A DNA stretch of 64,000 nucleotides from an uncultured Prevotellaceae bacterium (lineage in GTDB: Bacteria > Bacteroidota > Bacteroidia > Bacteroidales > Bacteroidaceae). The DNA lies in NCBI GenBank assembly GCA_900315075.1, contig OMXV01000010.1:33285-97284 (forward strand), in the 5' to 3' direction. A program made the position numbers and the translations under genes. Of the stretch, positions 15,401 through 24,714 are shown one piece after another; position 1 is the stretch's first letter, and each line of letters opens with the position of its first letter. The notes beneath the pieces are model-generated. The model saw only the letters and a program-made list of their open reading frames with translations. It did not search any database and was not told the DNA's origin.

Positions 15401-16231
15401 GATGACCTCGTCGCGCTCGATGATAGTATCATTACGCTCGATGGAAACCACCTCACCAGTTTCCTCATCTGAGAAGTCTTCGGTCCAAGTCTTGAGCACT
15501 TTACCAGCAAGTTTGCGCCCAATGACTTCCTTCATGGCCTTCTTGGTCACTTTAACTTCTTCTGCCAAGTCGAAAATGCGGAGAATATCCTTATCCGACT
15601 CATATCCGATGGCACGAAGCAATGTGGTGACAGGTAATTTCTTCTTACGGTCGATGTAAGCATACATGACATTATTAATATCAGTAGCGAACTCTATCCA
15701 TGAGCCTTTAAAAGGTATGATGCGCGCTGAATAGAGTACGGTGCCGTTGGCATGCACACCTTGTCCGAAGAATACGCCTGGTGAACGGTGCAACTGCGAC
15801 ACTACCACACGTTCTGCACCATTAATAATGAAGGTGCCGTTTTGTGTCATGTAGGGGATAGTGCCGAGGAACACGTCGGAAGTCACCATGCCAAAATCCT
15901 CATGGTCGGGGTCAGTACAATAGAGTTTCATCTTAGCCTTGAGGGGTACACTATAGGTAAGTCCTCTCTCCAGGCACTCATCGATGGAGTAACGTGGCGG
16001 GTCGATGAAATAATCGAGGAATTCAAGCACGAAATTGTTGCGTGTGTCGGTAATAGGGAAATTCTCCGAGAACACCTTGTACAATCCGTCGTTCTTTCTC
16101 AGCTCTGGTGGTGTGTCGAGCTGTAGGAAGTCTTGGAAAGACTTCAGTTGCACATCGAGGAAATCCGGTGTAGGCATCGGATTCTTCACGCTGGCAAAGT
16201 TGATTCTTTGGGTTTGTTTTTTGTTAGCCAT
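12419..16231 (-). CDS. rpoB: DNA-directed RNA polymerase subunit beta
   Basis: RNA polymerase beta subunit, 1270 residues from the chosen start [18 protein letters not shown], which matches the expected N-terminal length of Bacteroidetes RpoB. An alternative ATG lies 12 bases upstream (16243). The rifampicin-binding region ([20 protein letters not shown] and nearby) has no obvious resistance substitution. The C-terminal [20 protein letters not shown] block is conserved. An intergenic stretch of 154 bases with three hairpins separates it from rplL. Confidence 0.98.
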   Translation of the reverse strand: MANKKQTQRINFASVKNPMPTPDFLDVQLKSFQDFLQLDTPPELRKNDGLYKVFSENFPITDTRNNFVLEFLDYFIDPPRYSIDECLERGLTYSVPLKAKMKLYCTDPDHEDFGMVTSDVFLGTIPYMTQNGTFIINGAERVVVSQLHRSPGVFFGQGVHANGTVLYSARIIPFKGSWIEFATDINNVMYAYIDRKKKLPVTTLLRAIGYESDKDILRIFDLAEEVKVTKKAMKEVIGRKLAGKVLKTWTEDFSDEETGEVVSIERNDTIIERDEVITEDIAEEILDSGAQTILLHKDDDAASRYAIIFNTLAKDSSNSEKEAVQYIYRQLRNADPADDASAREVIQNLFFSEKRYDLGEVGRYRINKKLGLDTDMEVRVLTNRDIIEIIKYLIQLVNSNATVDDIDHLSNRRVRTVGEQLANQFSIGLARMSRTIRERMNVRDNEVFTPTDLINAKTISSVINSFFGTNPLSQFMDQTNPLAEVTHKRRLSALGPGGLSRERAGFEVRDVHYTHYGRLCPIESPEGPNIGLISSLCVYATINQLGFIETPYRKVENSVVDLNNDNVVYMTAEEEQDHYIGQGNAPLNPDGTFIRDVVKCRLDADFPVVEPSKVSFMDVSPQQIASVSAALIPFLEHDDGHRALMGCNMMRQAVPLLHNDAPIVGTGLEKQVCEDSRTMVVAEGEGVIEYVDATTIRILYDRTEDEEFVSFEPALKEYRVSKFRRTNQNMTIDLRPICNKGDRVHKGQILTEGYATENGELALGRNLLVAYMPWKGYNYEDAIVLSERLVREDVLTSVHVDEYQLDVRETKRGMEEFTSDIPNVSEEATKDLDENGIIRVGARVEPGDILIGKISPKGESDPSPEEKLLRAIFGDKAGDVKDSSLKANPSLSGVIIDKKLFSRAVKTRESRRLDKALLAKIDEEYEAKNNDLKDILVDKLLVLIEDKSSEGVKDYAGTEIITKGSKFSIAALKGLEYEGIQSSGWTNDEHTNKLISQLIMNYIRKAKLLDAEMKRRKFAITIGDELPSGILQMAKVYVAKKRKIGVGDKLAGRHGNKGIVSKVVRMEDMPFLEDGRPVDLVLNPLGVPSRMNLGQIFEAILGAAGKKLGVKFATPIFDGAKLDDLSEWTDKAGLPRLCSTHLYDGETGEQFDQPATVGITYFLKLGHMVEDKMHARSIGPYSLITQQPLGGKAQFGGQRFGEMEVWALEAFGASHVLQEILTIKSDDVVGRSKAYEAIVKGEPMPMPGIPESLNVLLHELRGLGLSIKLD

Positions 16232-16248
16232 CAATCTTGACATTATAA

Positions 16249-16363
16249 ACCGGTTGGCCTAACCGGTATGATTTCACGAAAAGAGACACAAAAAGGTTAA
16301 GAATCCCCGACTGGGAGACTCTTAACCAATATTTCCAGAAGCCCCGTGTGGTGTTGCCACCAC
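16249..16363 (-). promoter_or_regulatory. hairpins between rplL and rpoB
   Basis: Three inverted repeats lie in this gap: 16348-16353/16358-16363 (GTGGTG), 16295-16302/16320-16327 (GGTTAAGA, extended inward by CCCC/GGGG-type pairs) and 16249-16255/16261-16267 (ACCGGTT). No poly-U run follows the middle one, so complete termination is unlikely. In E. coli the same gap carries a partial terminator and an RNase III site; a comparable role here is inference. Confidence 0.5.
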
Positions 16364-16385
16364 TGACGGAGTTTAATAGTCTGAA

Positions 16386-16763
16386 TTATTTCAGCTCAAC
16401 CTTGGCACCCTCAGCCTCGATAGTCTTCTTCAGACCCTCAGCCTCAGCCTTAGCCACACCTTCCTTCAGTTTTGAAGGAGCACCGTCAACGAGATCCTTA
16501 GCCTCTTTCAGTCCGAGACCGCAAGCCTCTTTCACAGCCTTCACAACCTTCAGCTTGTTGGGACCTACCTCTGCGAGCACCACGTCGAACTCAGTCTTCT
16601 CCTCCTCAGCGGGAGCAGCAGCTGCGGCGGGACCAGCAGCTACAGCCACAGCAGCGGCTGCGGGCTCGATTCCATACTCTTCCTTCAGGACGTTAGCCAA
16701 CTCATTAACTTCCTTTACTGTCAAATTTACCAATTGCTCAGCAATAGCTTTGATATCTGCCAT
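16386..16763 (-). CDS. rplL: 50S ribosomal protein L7/L12
   Basis: Stalk protein bL12, 125 residues, multiple copies of which recruit translational GTPases. It has an N-terminal dimerisation part ([20 protein letters not shown]), an alanine-rich hinge around residues 33-52, and the C-terminal factor-binding domain with [20 protein letters not shown]. It lies 46 bases after rplJ. Confidence 0.98.
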   Translation of the reverse strand: MADIKAIAEQLVNLTVKEVNELANVLKEEYGIEPAAAAVAVAAGPAAAAAPAEEEKTEFDVVLAEVGPNKLKVVKAVKEACGLGLKEAKDLVDGAPSKLKEGVAKAEAEGLKKTIEAEGAKVELK

Positions 16764-16809
16764 TTTTATATAAAATTTTAATTGTTTTTATTAATTCTTT
16801 GTGACTTAA

Positions 16810-17328
16810 TTATTCAGGACGCTCGCCTAAAGTCTTGAGCACACCGTGGATGGTGCTTGCGCCTGATTGAAGAGCGGAAACAACATTCTTGACCGGAGAC
16901 TGCAGCAAAGCCACAACATCGGCAATGAGTTCGTTCTTGCTCTTGATAGATGCCAGTTCGTCAAGTTTGTCAGCACCTACGAAGATACCCTCCTCAGCGT
17001 AAGCAGCCTTGAGTGCGGGAATACCTTCCTTGGTATATTCCTTGAGCAATTTGGCAGGTACATTTGCAGTGTTGCAGAAGAAAACAGCAGTATTGCCTTT
17101 GAGGGCAGGATAAATTTCAGAGAAATCCACCTCAGCTGCTTCCAATGCCTTGTGAAGAAGCTTGTTCTTCACCACAATCATCTTTATTTCGTTCTTGAAG
17201 CATTTGCGACGAAGCTTTGAAGTATTCTCAGCATTCAGTCCGGTGACATCCACCAGATAGAAATGAGGATATTCTTTCAGTTTCTCGCCCAGCTCAACTA
17301 TGATGGTATCTTTAAGTTCCTTTTTCAT
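16810..17328 (-). CDS. rplJ: 50S ribosomal protein L10
   Basis: Ribosomal protein uL10, 172 residues, base of the L7/L12 stalk. The N-terminal rRNA-binding part includes FYLVDVTGLNAENTSKLRRK and VVKNKLLHKALE; the C-terminal helix that binds L12 dimers follows. It lies 19 bases after rplA, leaving no room for a separate L10 leader of the usual size. Confidence 0.96.
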   Translation of the reverse strand: MKKELKDTIIVELGEKLKEYPHFYLVDVTGLNAENTSKLRRKCFKNEIKMIVVKNKLLHKALEAAEVDFSEIYPALKGNTAVFFCNTANVPAKLLKEYTKEGIPALKAAYAEEGIFVGADKLDELASIKSKNELIADVVALLQSPVKNVVSALQSGASTIHGVLKTLGERPE

Positions 17329-17347
17329 CTTGATGTTTCATTAATAA

Positions 17348-18040
17348 TTATTCCACAGACTTGGGATCTACCTTGATACCCTTGCTCATAGTGCTTGAAA
17401 TAAAGATACTCTTCACGTAAGTACCCTTAGCGGCTGCCGGCTTCAGTTTGATGACTGTAGCAATAAACTCCTTAGCATTTTGGTAAATCTGGTCAGGAGT
17501 GAAAGTCACCTTGCCGATAGACGCATGTATAATACCGGTTTTGTCAACCTTGAAGTCAATCTTACCCTGCTTCACTTCCTTGACAGCCTTTGCCACGTCC
17601 ATAGTGACAGTACCACTCTTGGGATTAGGCATTAATCCACGTGGTCCAAGGATACGTCCGAGAGGACCCACCTTACCCATGCACGAAGGCATAGTAATGA
17701 TGACATCAACGTCGGTCCAACCACCCTTGATTTTGTCGATATATTCCTCGAGTCCCACATAGTCGGCACCAGCCTCTTTTGCGGCAGCTTCAGCATCAGG
17801 AGTACATAGGCAGAGCACACGCACGACCTTACCAGTACCGCATGGCAATGAAACCACGCCACGAACCATCTGGTTGGCCTTACGAGGATCTACGCCCAGT
17901 CGCATGTCGATATCCACAGATGCCTCAAACTTGGTGGTGGTAATTTCCTTCACCAATTCAGAGGCCTCACGGAGTGAGTAAAACTTCCCTGCTTCAATTT
18001 TCTCAGCGACTAATTTCTGATTTCTTGTCAGTTTTTTCAT
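17348..18040 (-). CDS. rplA: 50S ribosomal protein L1
   Basis: Ribosomal protein uL1, 230 residues, of the mobile L1 stalk near the E site. The family stretches [32 protein letters not shown] and [11 protein letters not shown] are present. It lies 23 bases after rplK and is translated in series with rplJ and rplL. In other bacteria L1 represses its own operon. Confidence 0.97.
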   Translation of the reverse strand: MKKLTRNQKLVAEKIEAGKFYSLREASELVKEITTTKFEASVDIDMRLGVDPRKANQMVRGVVSLPCGTGKVVRVLCLCTPDAEAAAKEAGADYVGLEEYIDKIKGGWTDVDVIITMPSCMGKVGPLGRILGPRGLMPNPKSGTVTMDVAKAVKEVKQGKIDFKVDKTGIIHASIGKVTFTPDQIYQNAKEFIATVIKLKPAAAKGTYVKSIFISSTMSKGIKVDPKSVE

Positions 18041-18063
18041 CTTTCTTTGAACTTGAAGTTAAA

Positions 18064-18504
18064 TTATTTACCAGGGAATTCCCCTTTTACTGTGATACCC
18101 ATGCTTCGAGCAGTGCCGGCGACAAGTTTCATAGCAGACTCCACTGTGAAACAGTTTAAGTCGCTCATCTTATCCTCAGCGATGGCACGTACCTGATCCC
18201 ATGTCACAGAAGCAACCTTCTTACGGTTGGGCTCAGCAGAACCACTCTTAATCTTGGCAGCCTCAAGCAGCTGGATAGCTGCGGGAGGTGTCTTGATTAC
18301 GAAGCTGAAAGACTTGTCGTTGTAGTAAGTGATAACGACAGGGAGGATTTTCCCAGCCTTATCCTGGGTACGTGCATTAAACTCCTTGCAGAATCCCATG
18401 ATGTTGATACCCTTGGAACCAAGAGCAGGACCTACTGGGGGAGAAGGATTTGCTGCACCACCCTTAATCTGTAATTTGATTAATCCAGCAACTTCTTTAG
18501 CCAT
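18064..18504 (-). CDS. rplK: 50S ribosomal protein L11
   Basis: Ribosomal protein uL11, 146 residues, which with L10 and 23S rRNA forms the GTPase-associated centre. Visible are [20 protein letters not shown] in the N-terminal domain and the C-terminal RNA-binding part ending in [10 protein letters not shown]. It lies 58 bases after nusG. Confidence 0.97.
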   Translation of the reverse strand: MAKEVAGLIKLQIKGGAANPSPPVGPALGSKGINIMGFCKEFNARTQDKAGKILPVVITYYNDKSFSFVIKTPPAAIQLLEAAKIKSGSAEPNRKKVASVTWDQVRAIAEDKMSDLNCFTVESAMKLVAGTARSMGITVKGEFPGK

Positions 18505-18562
18505 TGTAATTGATAATTAAAGTTTGATAATATAAAAGAACTCACAGATCCGTAACAATCTG

Positions 18563-19108
18563 CTATTCTTTTACGACTTGCATAAAACTAAGCTCCAGGG
18601 GAGTTTTGCGTCCAAAAATCTTAACCATGACTTTCAGTTTACGTTTCTCAGTATTGACCTCTTCGATCACTCCAGAGAAACCACTGAATGGACCATCCGT
18701 TACCTTTACTGTCTCGTTGACCTCAAATGGTACGACAACTTCATCGACAATTTCGGTCTCCTCGGCATTACCGAGCATACGGTTGACTTCCGACTGCTTG
18801 ACAGGTGAAGGATTATCAAGCCCACCTAAAAATCCCAGCACATTAGGCATGAAACGCAATGTATGTGCAACATCGCCCTTCATTTCAGCCTCAACGAAAA
18901 TATAGCCAGGGAGTGAAACTTTCTCCTTGACCACACGTTTCCCATCGCTACGCTGAGTAGCGTGCTTTTCCATTGGAACCACAATCTGGGAAACATACTG
19001 AGACAACTGTGGGTTGTGCTTAAGTTCAGCCTCAATGTATTCTTTCACCTTGGCCTCTTTACCACTAACGGTCTTGAGCACATACCAATTTCTTCCTGTC
19101 TGAGCCAT
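18563..19108 (-). CDS. nusG: Transcription termination/antitermination protein NusG
   Basis: NusG, 181 residues, which binds RNA polymerase and couples it to Rho or to the ribosome via S10. The NGN domain begins with NWYVLKTVSGKEAKVKEYIE and includes LPGYIFVEAEM. The C-terminal KOW domain contains VTDGPFSGFSGVIEEVN. It is 7 bases after secE and upstream of rplK. Confidence 0.97.
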   Translation of the reverse strand: MAQTGRNWYVLKTVSGKEAKVKEYIEAELKHNPQLSQYVSQIVVPMEKHATQRSDGKRVVKEKVSLPGYIFVEAEMKGDVAHTLRFMPNVLGFLGGLDNPSPVKQSEVNRMLGNAEETEIVDEVVVPFEVNETVKVTDGPFSGFSGVIEEVNTEKRKLKVMVKIFGRKTPLELSFMQVVKE

Positions 19109-19115
19109 CTTTTAG

Positions 19116-19313
19116 TTAAGTAAACAATCCGTAAATAAATTGCATACAATTCTTAAACACCACATCCATGAGGAACACCACAATAGCAATGACAAGGGAA
19201 GCAGATAAAACAACCATTGCTGTGTGGGAAAGTTCCTTCCGGCTGGGCCATGTAGTCTTATGCGCAAGTTCGTCGTAACAATCCTTGCAATAATTAATAA
19301 ATTTCTTAAACAT
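19116..19313 (-). CDS. secE: Preprotein translocase subunit SecE
   Basis: Short SecE, 65 residues, which clamps SecY in the Sec translocon. It has an amphipathic N-terminal part with the conserved TTWPSRKELSHTA and a single membrane helix at about residues 33-55 (VVLSASLVIAIVVFLMDVVF). It lies between tRNA-Trp and nusG, the usual secE-nusG pairing. Confidence 0.95.
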   Translation of the reverse strand: MFKKFINYCKDCYDELAHKTTWPSRKELSHTAMVVLSASLVIAIVVFLMDVVFKNCMQFIYGLFT

Positions 19314-19330
19314 ATCTTTTTATCTTTTTG

Positions 19331-19403
19331 CACGGGAAGGAGGACTCGAACCCACGACCCTCGGTTTTGGAGACCGATGCTCTACCAACTGAGCTATTCC
19401 CGT
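19331..19403 (-). tRNA. tRNA-Trp (CCA anticodon)
   Basis: A 73-base cloverleaf: acceptor ACGGGAA/TTCCCGT with G discriminator, D-arm AGCTCAGTTGGTAGAGC, anticodon loop TCTCCAAAA with anticodon CCA, and T-loop GGTTCGAGTCC. CCA is not encoded. It lies between tuf and secE. Confidence 0.96.
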
Positions 19404-19457
19404 AAAAAAGTTCCCACGCCCACTGACGCGGGAACCCTATTTTCAGTGCGTAAAGGA

Positions 19458-20651
19458 TTAATCCTCGTAAACCTCTGTGATCTGGCCTGAGCCCACTGTA
19501 CGACCACCCTCACGGATAGCGAAGCGGAGACCCTTGTTGAGTGCCACAGCGTAGATAAGCTCGACATTGATCTCAACGTTATCACCAGGCATAACCATTT
19601 CAACACCCTCTGGGAGAGTAATCTCACCGGTGCAGTCCATAGTGCGGAGATAGAACTGAGGACGATACTTGTTGCCGAATGGAGTGTGACGGCCACCCTC
19701 TTCCTTCTTCAGCACGTAGATGGAAGCCTTGAATTTCTTGAAGGGCTTAATCTGACCCGGATGGCAGAGCACCATACCGCGCTTGATTTCCTTCTTGTCG
19801 ATACCACGGAGCAGCAGACCAACGTTGTCACCAGCCTGACCCTCGTCGAGGATCTTGCGGAACATCTCAACACCAGTCACCACAGACTTGGCATCCTCAC
19901 CGAGACCGAGCAGCTCAACTGCATCACCAACGTGGATCACACCAGTCTCGATACGACCGGTAGCCACTGTACCACGACCTGTGATAGAGAACACGTCCTC
20001 AACAGGCATCAGGAATGGCTTGTCGGTAGCACGTGGAGGCTCCTGAATCCACTCGTCGCAGACGTTCATCAGTTCAACCACTTTCTCTTCCCACTTAGCA
20101 ACACCATTGAGTGCGCCAAGAGCAGAACCACGGATGATTGGGGTGTCATCCTCAAACTCATACTGAGCAAGGATTTCCTGTACTTCCATCTCTACGAGCT
20201 CCAGCATTTCCTCGTCATCGACCATGTCGCACTTGTTGAGGAATACCACGAGACGTGGAACGTTCACCTGACGAGCGAGCAGCACGTGCTCACGTGTCTG
20301 AGGCATAGGACCGTCGGTAGCGGCCACAACGAGTATAGCACCGTCCATCTGAGCAGCACCAGTAACCATGTTCTTCACATAGTCGGCGTGTCCCGGGCAG
20401 TCCACGTGTGCATAGTGACGTTTCTCAGTCTCATACTCCACGTGTGCGGTGTTGATAGTGATACCACGCTCTTTCTCTTCGGGAGCGTTGTCAATCTGGT
20501 CGAAAGACTTAACTTTGTCCTTGTTAGCCTCAATCCTCTCAGCGAGTACCTTGGTGATAGCGGCGGTAAGGGTGGTCTTGCCATGGTCAACGTGACCAAT
20601 GGTGCCAATGTTCACGTGCGGTTTGGTACGCACAAAATTCTCTTTAGCCAT
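19458..20651 (-). CDS. tuf: Elongation factor Tu
   Basis: EF-Tu, 397 residues, which delivers aminoacyl-tRNA to the ribosome as a GTP complex. G1 [10 protein letters not shown]3 [12 protein letters not shown] and G4 NKCD are present, followed by beta-barrel domains II and III ending [15 protein letters not shown]. Only one tuf copy is in the window. It is preceded by four tRNA genes in the same orientation and followed by tRNA-Trp, secE and nusG. Confidence 0.99.
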   Translation of the reverse strand: MAKENFVRTKPHVNIGTIGHVDHGKTTLTAAITKVLAERIEANKDKVKSFDQIDNAPEEKERGITINTAHVEYETEKRHYAHVDCPGHADYVKNMVTGAAQMDGAILVVAATDGPMPQTREHVLLARQVNVPRLVVFLNKCDMVDDEEMLELVEMEVQEILAQYEFEDDTPIIRGSALGALNGVAKWEEKVVELMNVCDEWIQEPPRATDKPFLMPVEDVFSITGRGTVATGRIETGVIHVGDAVELLGLGEDAKSVVTGVEMFRKILDEGQAGDNVGLLLRGIDKKEIKRGMVLCHPGQIKPFKKFKASIYVLKKEEGGRHTPFGNKYRPQFYLRTMDCTGEITLPEGVEMVMPGDNVEINVELIYAVALNKGLRFAIREGGRTVGSGQITEVYED

Positions 20652-20710
20652 TGCTTAACTTTTTATTTATTAAAATGAATAATCGTAATTTCTGCTTCTA
20701 AAAACCAAAG

Positions 20711-20782
<72 letters not shown>

Positions 20783-20787
20783 ATTTG

Positions 20788-20860
20788 AGCGGAAAACGGG
20801 ACTCAAACCCGCGACCCCCAGCTTGGAAGGCTAGTGCTCTATCAACTGAGCTATTTCCGC
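20788..20860 (-). tRNA. tRNA-Gly (TCC anticodon)
   Basis: A 73-base cloverleaf with acceptor GCGGAAA, D-arm AGCTCAGTTGATAGAGC, anticodon TCC in CTTCCAAG, and T-loop GTTTGAGTC. It lies 5 bases before tRNA-Thr(GGT), so the two must be cut from one precursor. Confidence 0.95.
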
Positions 20861-20874
20861 AAGAACTCTTTGTG

Positions 20875-20957
20875 TGGGTGCTGATGGATTCGAACCACCG
20901 AAGTCGAAAGACAGCAGATTTACAGTCTGCCCCATTTGGCCACTCTGGAAAACACCC
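20875..20957 (-). tRNA. tRNA-Tyr (GTA anticodon)
   Basis: An 83-base tRNA with a long variable arm (class II), acceptor GGGTGTT/AGCACCC, anticodon GTA in CTGTAAATC and T-loop GTTCGAATC. The long arm and GTA anticodon identify Tyr. Confidence 0.95.
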
Positions 20958-20987
20958 TTGTATTGTCATCTTCCCTGCCCTTTTCTG

Positions 20988-21061
20988 AGCCTCTTGTCGG
21001 ATTCGAACCAACGACCCCGAGATTACAAATCACGTGCTCTGGCCAACTGAGCTAAAGAGGC
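20988..21061 (-). tRNA. tRNA-Thr (TGT anticodon)
   Basis: A 74-base cloverleaf with acceptor GCCTCTT/AAGAGGC, anticodon TGT in TTTGTAAT and T-loop GTTCGAATC. It is the first gene of the tRNA-tuf transcript. Confidence 0.95.
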
Positions 21062-21112
21062 AAAATCCTTGCAGCCGTCACGACAGCTTTTGGACAAGTC
21101 GGAAAACGGCTG

Positions 21113-21143
21113 CAAAGATAGGCATTATTTTTCAACTGACAAA
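21113..21143 (-). promoter_or_regulatory. promoter of the tRNA-tuf transcript
   Basis: TTTG (plus CAAA 21140-21143) and TATCTTTG (plus 21113-21120) are spaced by 19 bases, about 50 bases before tRNA-Thr(TGT) and just after hpf. Confidence 0.7.
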
Positions 21144-21160
21144 ATTATTTCGATGTTTTT

Positions 21161-21460
21161 TTATCTATTGCGCAGTTTTTCCTTAAATTTGGTGAGTTGC
21201 ACCTTCATAGAATCGACACATTGGTCAACTCCCTCCTCAAAAGAGTCGCATGTTTTCTCCACGAAGAGTTTCTGTCCTGGCACATGTACGGTGATGCTTG
21301 TCTCCTTGTTGAGTGCTGTTGCTGGTTTCACTACTTTGAGTTGCACCTCCACCAACTGTATGTCCTCGAAGGATTTCTGCAACTTCTCAGCTTTCTTCTG
21401 AATGAAAGCTTCCAACTTTTCTGTAGCGTCGAAATGGATCGACTGAATCTTGATTTCCAT
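21161..21460 (-). CDS. hpf: Ribosome hibernation-promoting factor, short form
   Basis: HPF/YfiA-type protein, 99 residues, which binds the decoding region of idle 30S subunits. It has the S30AE-type beta-alpha-beta-alpha pattern: MEIKIQSIHFDATEKLEAFIQKK, then VEVQLKVVK and the second helix from EEGVDQCVDSMKVQLTKFKEK. The length fits the short form without the dimerising C-terminal domain. It lies 24 bases after xerC, probably on the rpsU-xerC-hpf transcript. Confidence 0.9.
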   Translation of the reverse strand: MEIKIQSIHFDATEKLEAFIQKKAEKLQKSFEDIQLVEVQLKVVKPATALNKETSITVHVPGQKLFVEKTCDSFEEGVDQCVDSMKVQLTKFKEKLRNR

Positions 21461-21484
21461 AGTTACCTCCTGTTTTTTTAAAGG

Positions 21485-22366
21485 TTAAGCCCTTGGATGG
21501 GCGTTTTTATATACTTTTCTCAACTGCTCGAAAGTGGTATGTGTATAAATCTCTGTCGTTGACAGGCTTTCATGCCCGAGCAGTTTTTTCACGCTTTCTA
21601 TTTCAGCCTCATGGTTGAGCATCGCTGTGGCGAAAGTATGGCGGAGCACATGTGGTGTGCGCTTTTTAATGGTCGAAACCCTTGCCACGTTTTTACTCAC
21701 CTCATAGCGCACTTGGTTGCGATTCATCCTCTCGCCACGCTTGGTGACAAACAGGGCGTTGTCACGACGTGTCACCTCCTCGTCTCTTCGCTCTATATAT
21801 TCGCGGAGCGTATCATAAAGCTCTTGTCCGAAGGGGATAACACGTTGTTTGCGGCGTTTTCCTGTAACGCGTATTTCCCGCCGTTCAAAATCGACCGCAT
21901 CATCATCGAGACTGATCAATTCGGCCAGTCGTATGCCAGTGGTGTAGAAAACTAATAATATAGTACGCGCGCGCACGTGTTCATATATATTATTCCAGAG
22001 AGCAGGTTCGAGAAGTTCGTCCATCTCTCGTTCCTTAAGGAACTGTGGCAGTGGTTTTCTCTTCTTGGGACCTTTCACGGCATGTGCCGGGTTGTGGTCC
22101 ACAAGACCATTGGCAAGGGCGAAACGATAAAAGGAACGCAAAGCGCTCAACCTTCTATTGACGGTTGTGGCAGTGTGTCCTTTATCCATCATACTCTCCA
22201 TCCATGCCCGGACGATGTCGGAGTCGATATTCTCCCACGAGAGCTGACTGTCCAATTGTTTGTAGAACGCCTCGAATTCCTCGAGGTCATTGCCGTAGCT
22301 TTGCACCGTGAGCTCGGAGTAGTTACGCTCATTCTGCAAATAGCTCAGAAAATTCTTCACTGTCAT
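21485..22366 (-). CDS. xerC: Tyrosine recombinase XerC-like
   Basis: Tyrosine recombinase, 293 residues, of the Xer type that resolves chromosome dimers. An N-terminal SAM-like DNA-binding domain (about 1-90) precedes the catalytic domain. Catalytic residues are visible: Arg in TTGIRLAELI, Lys in TGKRRKQRVI, His-x-x-Arg in HVLRHTFAT, His in LLGHESLSTTEIY and the nucleophilic Tyr in that same motif. Position next to rpsU and hpf is a conserved housekeeping context, not that of a mobile-element integrase. Confidence 0.9.
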   Translation of the reverse strand: MTVKNFLSYLQNERNYSELTVQSYGNDLEEFEAFYKQLDSQLSWENIDSDIVRAWMESMMDKGHTATTVNRRLSALRSFYRFALANGLVDHNPAHAVKGPKKRKPLPQFLKEREMDELLEPALWNNIYEHVRARTILLVFYTTGIRLAELISLDDDAVDFERREIRVTGKRRKQRVIPFGQELYDTLREYIERRDEEVTRRDNALFVTKRGERMNRNQVRYEVSKNVARVSTIKKRTPHVLRHTFATAMLNHEAEIESVKKLLGHESLSTTEIYTHTTFEQLRKVYKNAHPRA

Positions 22367-22435
22367 CCGCTATGTTAGTTTTCGGAAGCGAATATAGTGA
22401 AAAAAAATCAATCCACCAAATTTTTGGGTGATTTT

Positions 22436-22627
22436 TTATTCTTCAGCGTTTCTAAGCTTCTGCACATAGATAGCCTTCTCCATCTTGAGACGCTTCAAAA
22501 CAGATGGCTTGTTGTACTGCTGGCGGGCGCGAAGCTCTTTAATGACACCTGTTTTCTCGAATTTTCTCTTGAATTTCTTCAATGCTCTCTCGATGTTCTC
22601 GCCATCTTTTACTGGTACAATAATCAT
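22436..22627 (-). CDS. rpsU: 30S ribosomal protein S21
   Basis: Ribosomal protein bS21, 63 residues, near the anti-Shine-Dalgarno end of 16S rRNA. It starts MIIVPVKDGENIERALKKFK and contains RARQQYNKPSVLKR. It has its own promoter and is the first gene of the minus-strand information-processing block. Confidence 0.96.
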   Translation of the reverse strand: MIIVPVKDGENIERALKKFKRKFEKTGVIKELRARQQYNKPSVLKRLKMEKAIYVQKLRNAEE

Positions 22628-22692
22628 GCTTTTTGTCTTTAATTTTTATAGTTAAACTTCTAATATTTACACCGTTTTTCAAAATGTGGGTG

Positions 22693-22724
22693 CAAAATTA
22701 CCATTTATTTTTTTATGTTCCAAA
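22693..22724 (-). promoter_or_regulatory. promoter of rpsU-xerC-hpf
   Basis: TTTG (plus CAAA 22721-22724) and TAATTTTG (plus CAAAATTA 22693-22700) are exactly 20 bases apart, 66 bases before the rpsU start. Confidence 0.75.
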
Positions 22725-22851
22725 TATTTACGGGATTTTTCGCTTAAAAAGATGATTTTTGACTAATCTTTGTGTATTCAGAACTTTGCCCGCAATGAAA
22801 CTCTATTTCATTTATTCAACCCACTTTAAAAAGTCGGTATCGACAATCAAT

Positions 22852-22940
22852 GTAGGGACATACCCTGTGTATGTCCGCTTTTTTAGATTGTTTGCGAGCA
22901 CAAGTAATATTTTCGGACATACACGGGGTATGTTCCTACG
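22852..22940. repeat. REP-like palindromic element, copy A
   Basis: Two inverted halves, 22852-22877 (GTAGGGACATACC...TGTCCG) and 22914-22940 (CGGACATAC...CCTACG), flank a 36-base spacer. The second half starts 5 bases past the stop codon of the 22946-24676 gene. The same half-element occurs at 30449-30515 and 33704-33731. It fills most of the 318-base gap between this gene and rpsU. Confidence 0.8.
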
Positions 22941-22945
22941 ACTAA

Positions 22946-24676
22946 TCACTTTTTCAAGTTGTCATTCAGACTGCTGGCCGACTTTGAGCCAAACAGTTTG
23001 TAGTTCACCGCCGACTTTATGTTGGTGATACTCTGCGGCGACTTATCAAACAACAATGCTATTTCACCATTATAGAAATTGAGCCTGCACAGCATACAAA
23101 GACGCTTCTCCTCATAAGTGAGAAGGTCATCCTGCAATATGGAAGCATAGAACTCTGGTAGCTGCTCATGGATAGCCTCTGCCAGTTGCATCCATTCGTC
23201 ATCAGTAGGCAAATTTTCCTTGGGATTTCCCATGCCCTTTTTATGCAGTTTCTTGACAATAGGACTATTTTCTAACAATAGCTCCCGTTTATAAATGGAA
23301 TCGCATTCATACTTTTGCTTGTAATGATCCACTTCCTCTTGCAATTGCACGATTTCATCATGCATTTCTTCTGCCAGTCTATTCTTATCCTCTTCCAAAA
23401 GTGCGAGGTTTCTTTTTGCCTGCTCCAAATGCTCCTTTTTTTCGAAAAACTCTTTGCTTATTTCTTCCAGTTCCCTCTCTTTCTTTTTTTTGTATCTCCT
23501 ATATCTCTGGATGACAAATAATAAGGCAACAAGTCCCATCACAACAGCAAGAATGATACGCCACCTCATTCTCACAGCCTCTATCTCCTTTTGCTCCACC
23601 ATCCGCTCCATCCGGTTGTAATTATACATGGAGTGGGCGATAGCCACAGCCTCCGACTGGTCATCTTTCTGAATGCTGTCAAGTGCCTGCTCACTCAGGG
23701 CAGCATACTTCATGACGGAATCAATATCGCGCCGTGCGCGATAAACGGCATGTAGTCCGTCATAAACATCATAATTCCTATTCACATTGAATTTCAATAG
23801 TTTTCTGAAATAATATTCCGCAGAGTCCACCTGATGCACACCAAGATGGTACAATCCTCTACTATTATAATAATGTTCCCTCCCCGGTGCTATATTACCA
23901 TCAGCGTCAAATAGCCCCGACTCGCCCTCAAAAATCTGCATCATGGCATAGGCGCGTTGGTACTGACCGTCTTGCAGCAGAAGGAGAATTGCGGGAGGAT
24001 ACACTGCCGCAGCACTCTCCTTCCATCCATTCTCCAAATACAGTTGTCTGGCCTTCTCCATGGTTCTCATCATATTGAGGGTGTCATCCAAACAGTAATA
24101 AGGGTTCTCTTGAAACTCTATTCCCCGGATGTAGTAATATGTGTCGCTATCCTTCAATGCAAAGTGACTGAATTTCTTCAATGCCTCAATCTCTTCACGA
24201 TAGAGGTTTTGCCGATCAAAAGTGAGTGCAATTTGTCCATATACTACAAAGAGTGTATGGAAGTCGCAGTCAACAGCTGTTGTGTCGGCTGACTCCGCAG
24301 CCTTTTGAAACCATTTCAGTGCCAGTGGTGCCTCCCCCATGTCGCTATATGCACGGCCTAACAAATAATTGGCATGCATCCGCTCATTGGGCGTGCCATG
24401 GCGGTCGAAATAGGCCACGAGTTCCCGCTGTAGGCTGTCACTTCGGAATATTGTGTCGCATTTGTTTTGCGCTGAAAGTTGCAGCAGTTGCCAGCGCATC
24501 CGTGTGTCATTGGGAAACTCGTTCCAATACGTTTTCAAGGAGTCGAGCTTCTCTAATGCCATCGACGGATTATCATTTAGCACCGCACGCACACCTTCCA
24601 ACGCTGTGTCATACTGGCTACCGTCCGTGCAGGCCAACATCAGCAACAACCATCCAAAACAAATCCATTTCTTCAT
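22946..24676 (-). CDS. Membrane-spanning TPR regulator with C-terminal HTH
   Basis: A 576-residue protein with three recognisable parts. An N-terminal signal/lipobox (LLLMLAC, Cys16) leads into a region of TPR-like helical repeats to about residue 350 (for example NYLLGRAYSDMGEAPLALKWFQKAAE). One membrane helix follows at about 370-389, then a charged coiled coil at 390-460. The C-terminus (about 500-576, RLCMLCRLNFYNGEIALLFDK then SPQSITNIKSAVNYKL) resembles a LuxR/FixJ-type HTH. This suggests extracytoplasmic TPRs controlling a tethered DNA-binding domain. Similar architectures occur in Bacteroidetes; the target is unknown. Both a lipobox and an internal helix are odd, and the N-terminus may be cleaved. 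Confidence 0.7.
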   Translation of the reverse strand: MKKWICFGWLLLMLACTDGSQYDTALEGVRAVLNDNPSMALEKLDSLKTYWNEFPNDTRMRWQLLQLSAQNKCDTIFRSDSLQRELVAYFDRHGTPNERMHANYLLGRAYSDMGEAPLALKWFQKAAESADTTAVDCDFHTLFVVYGQIALTFDRQNLYREEIEALKKFSHFALKDSDTYYYIRGIEFQENPYYCLDDTLNMMRTMEKARQLYLENGWKESAAAVYPPAILLLLQDGQYQRAYAMMQIFEGESGLFDADGNIAPGREHYYNSRGLYHLGVHQVDSAEYYFRKLLKFNVNRNYDVYDGLHAVYRARRDIDSVMKYAALSEQALDSIQKDDQSEAVAIAHSMYNYNRMERMVEQKEIEAVRMRWRIILAVVMGLVALLFVIQRYRRYKKKKERELEEISKEFFEKKEHLEQAKRNLALLEEDKNRLAEEMHDEIVQLQEEVDHYKQKYECDSIYKRELLLENSPIVKKLHKKGMGNPKENLPTDDEWMQLAEAIHEQLPEFYASILQDDLLTYEEKRLCMLCRLNFYNGEIALLFDKSPQSITNIKSAVNYKLFGSKSASSLNDNLKK

Positions 24677-24714
24677 GTAAAAAAGTAGTTAAAGGGACAA
24701 ATGCTTTCACCGTG

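Noticed and set aside
19686-20678. A 330-codon open frame opposite tuf
   Set aside because: Its translation mirrors tuf codons; no independent evidence for a gene.
21485-22366. Integrase of a mobile element at a tRNA cluster
   Set aside because: The gene is in a conserved rpsU-xerC-hpf context, has Xer-type features, and no att-like direct repeats flank the tRNAs.
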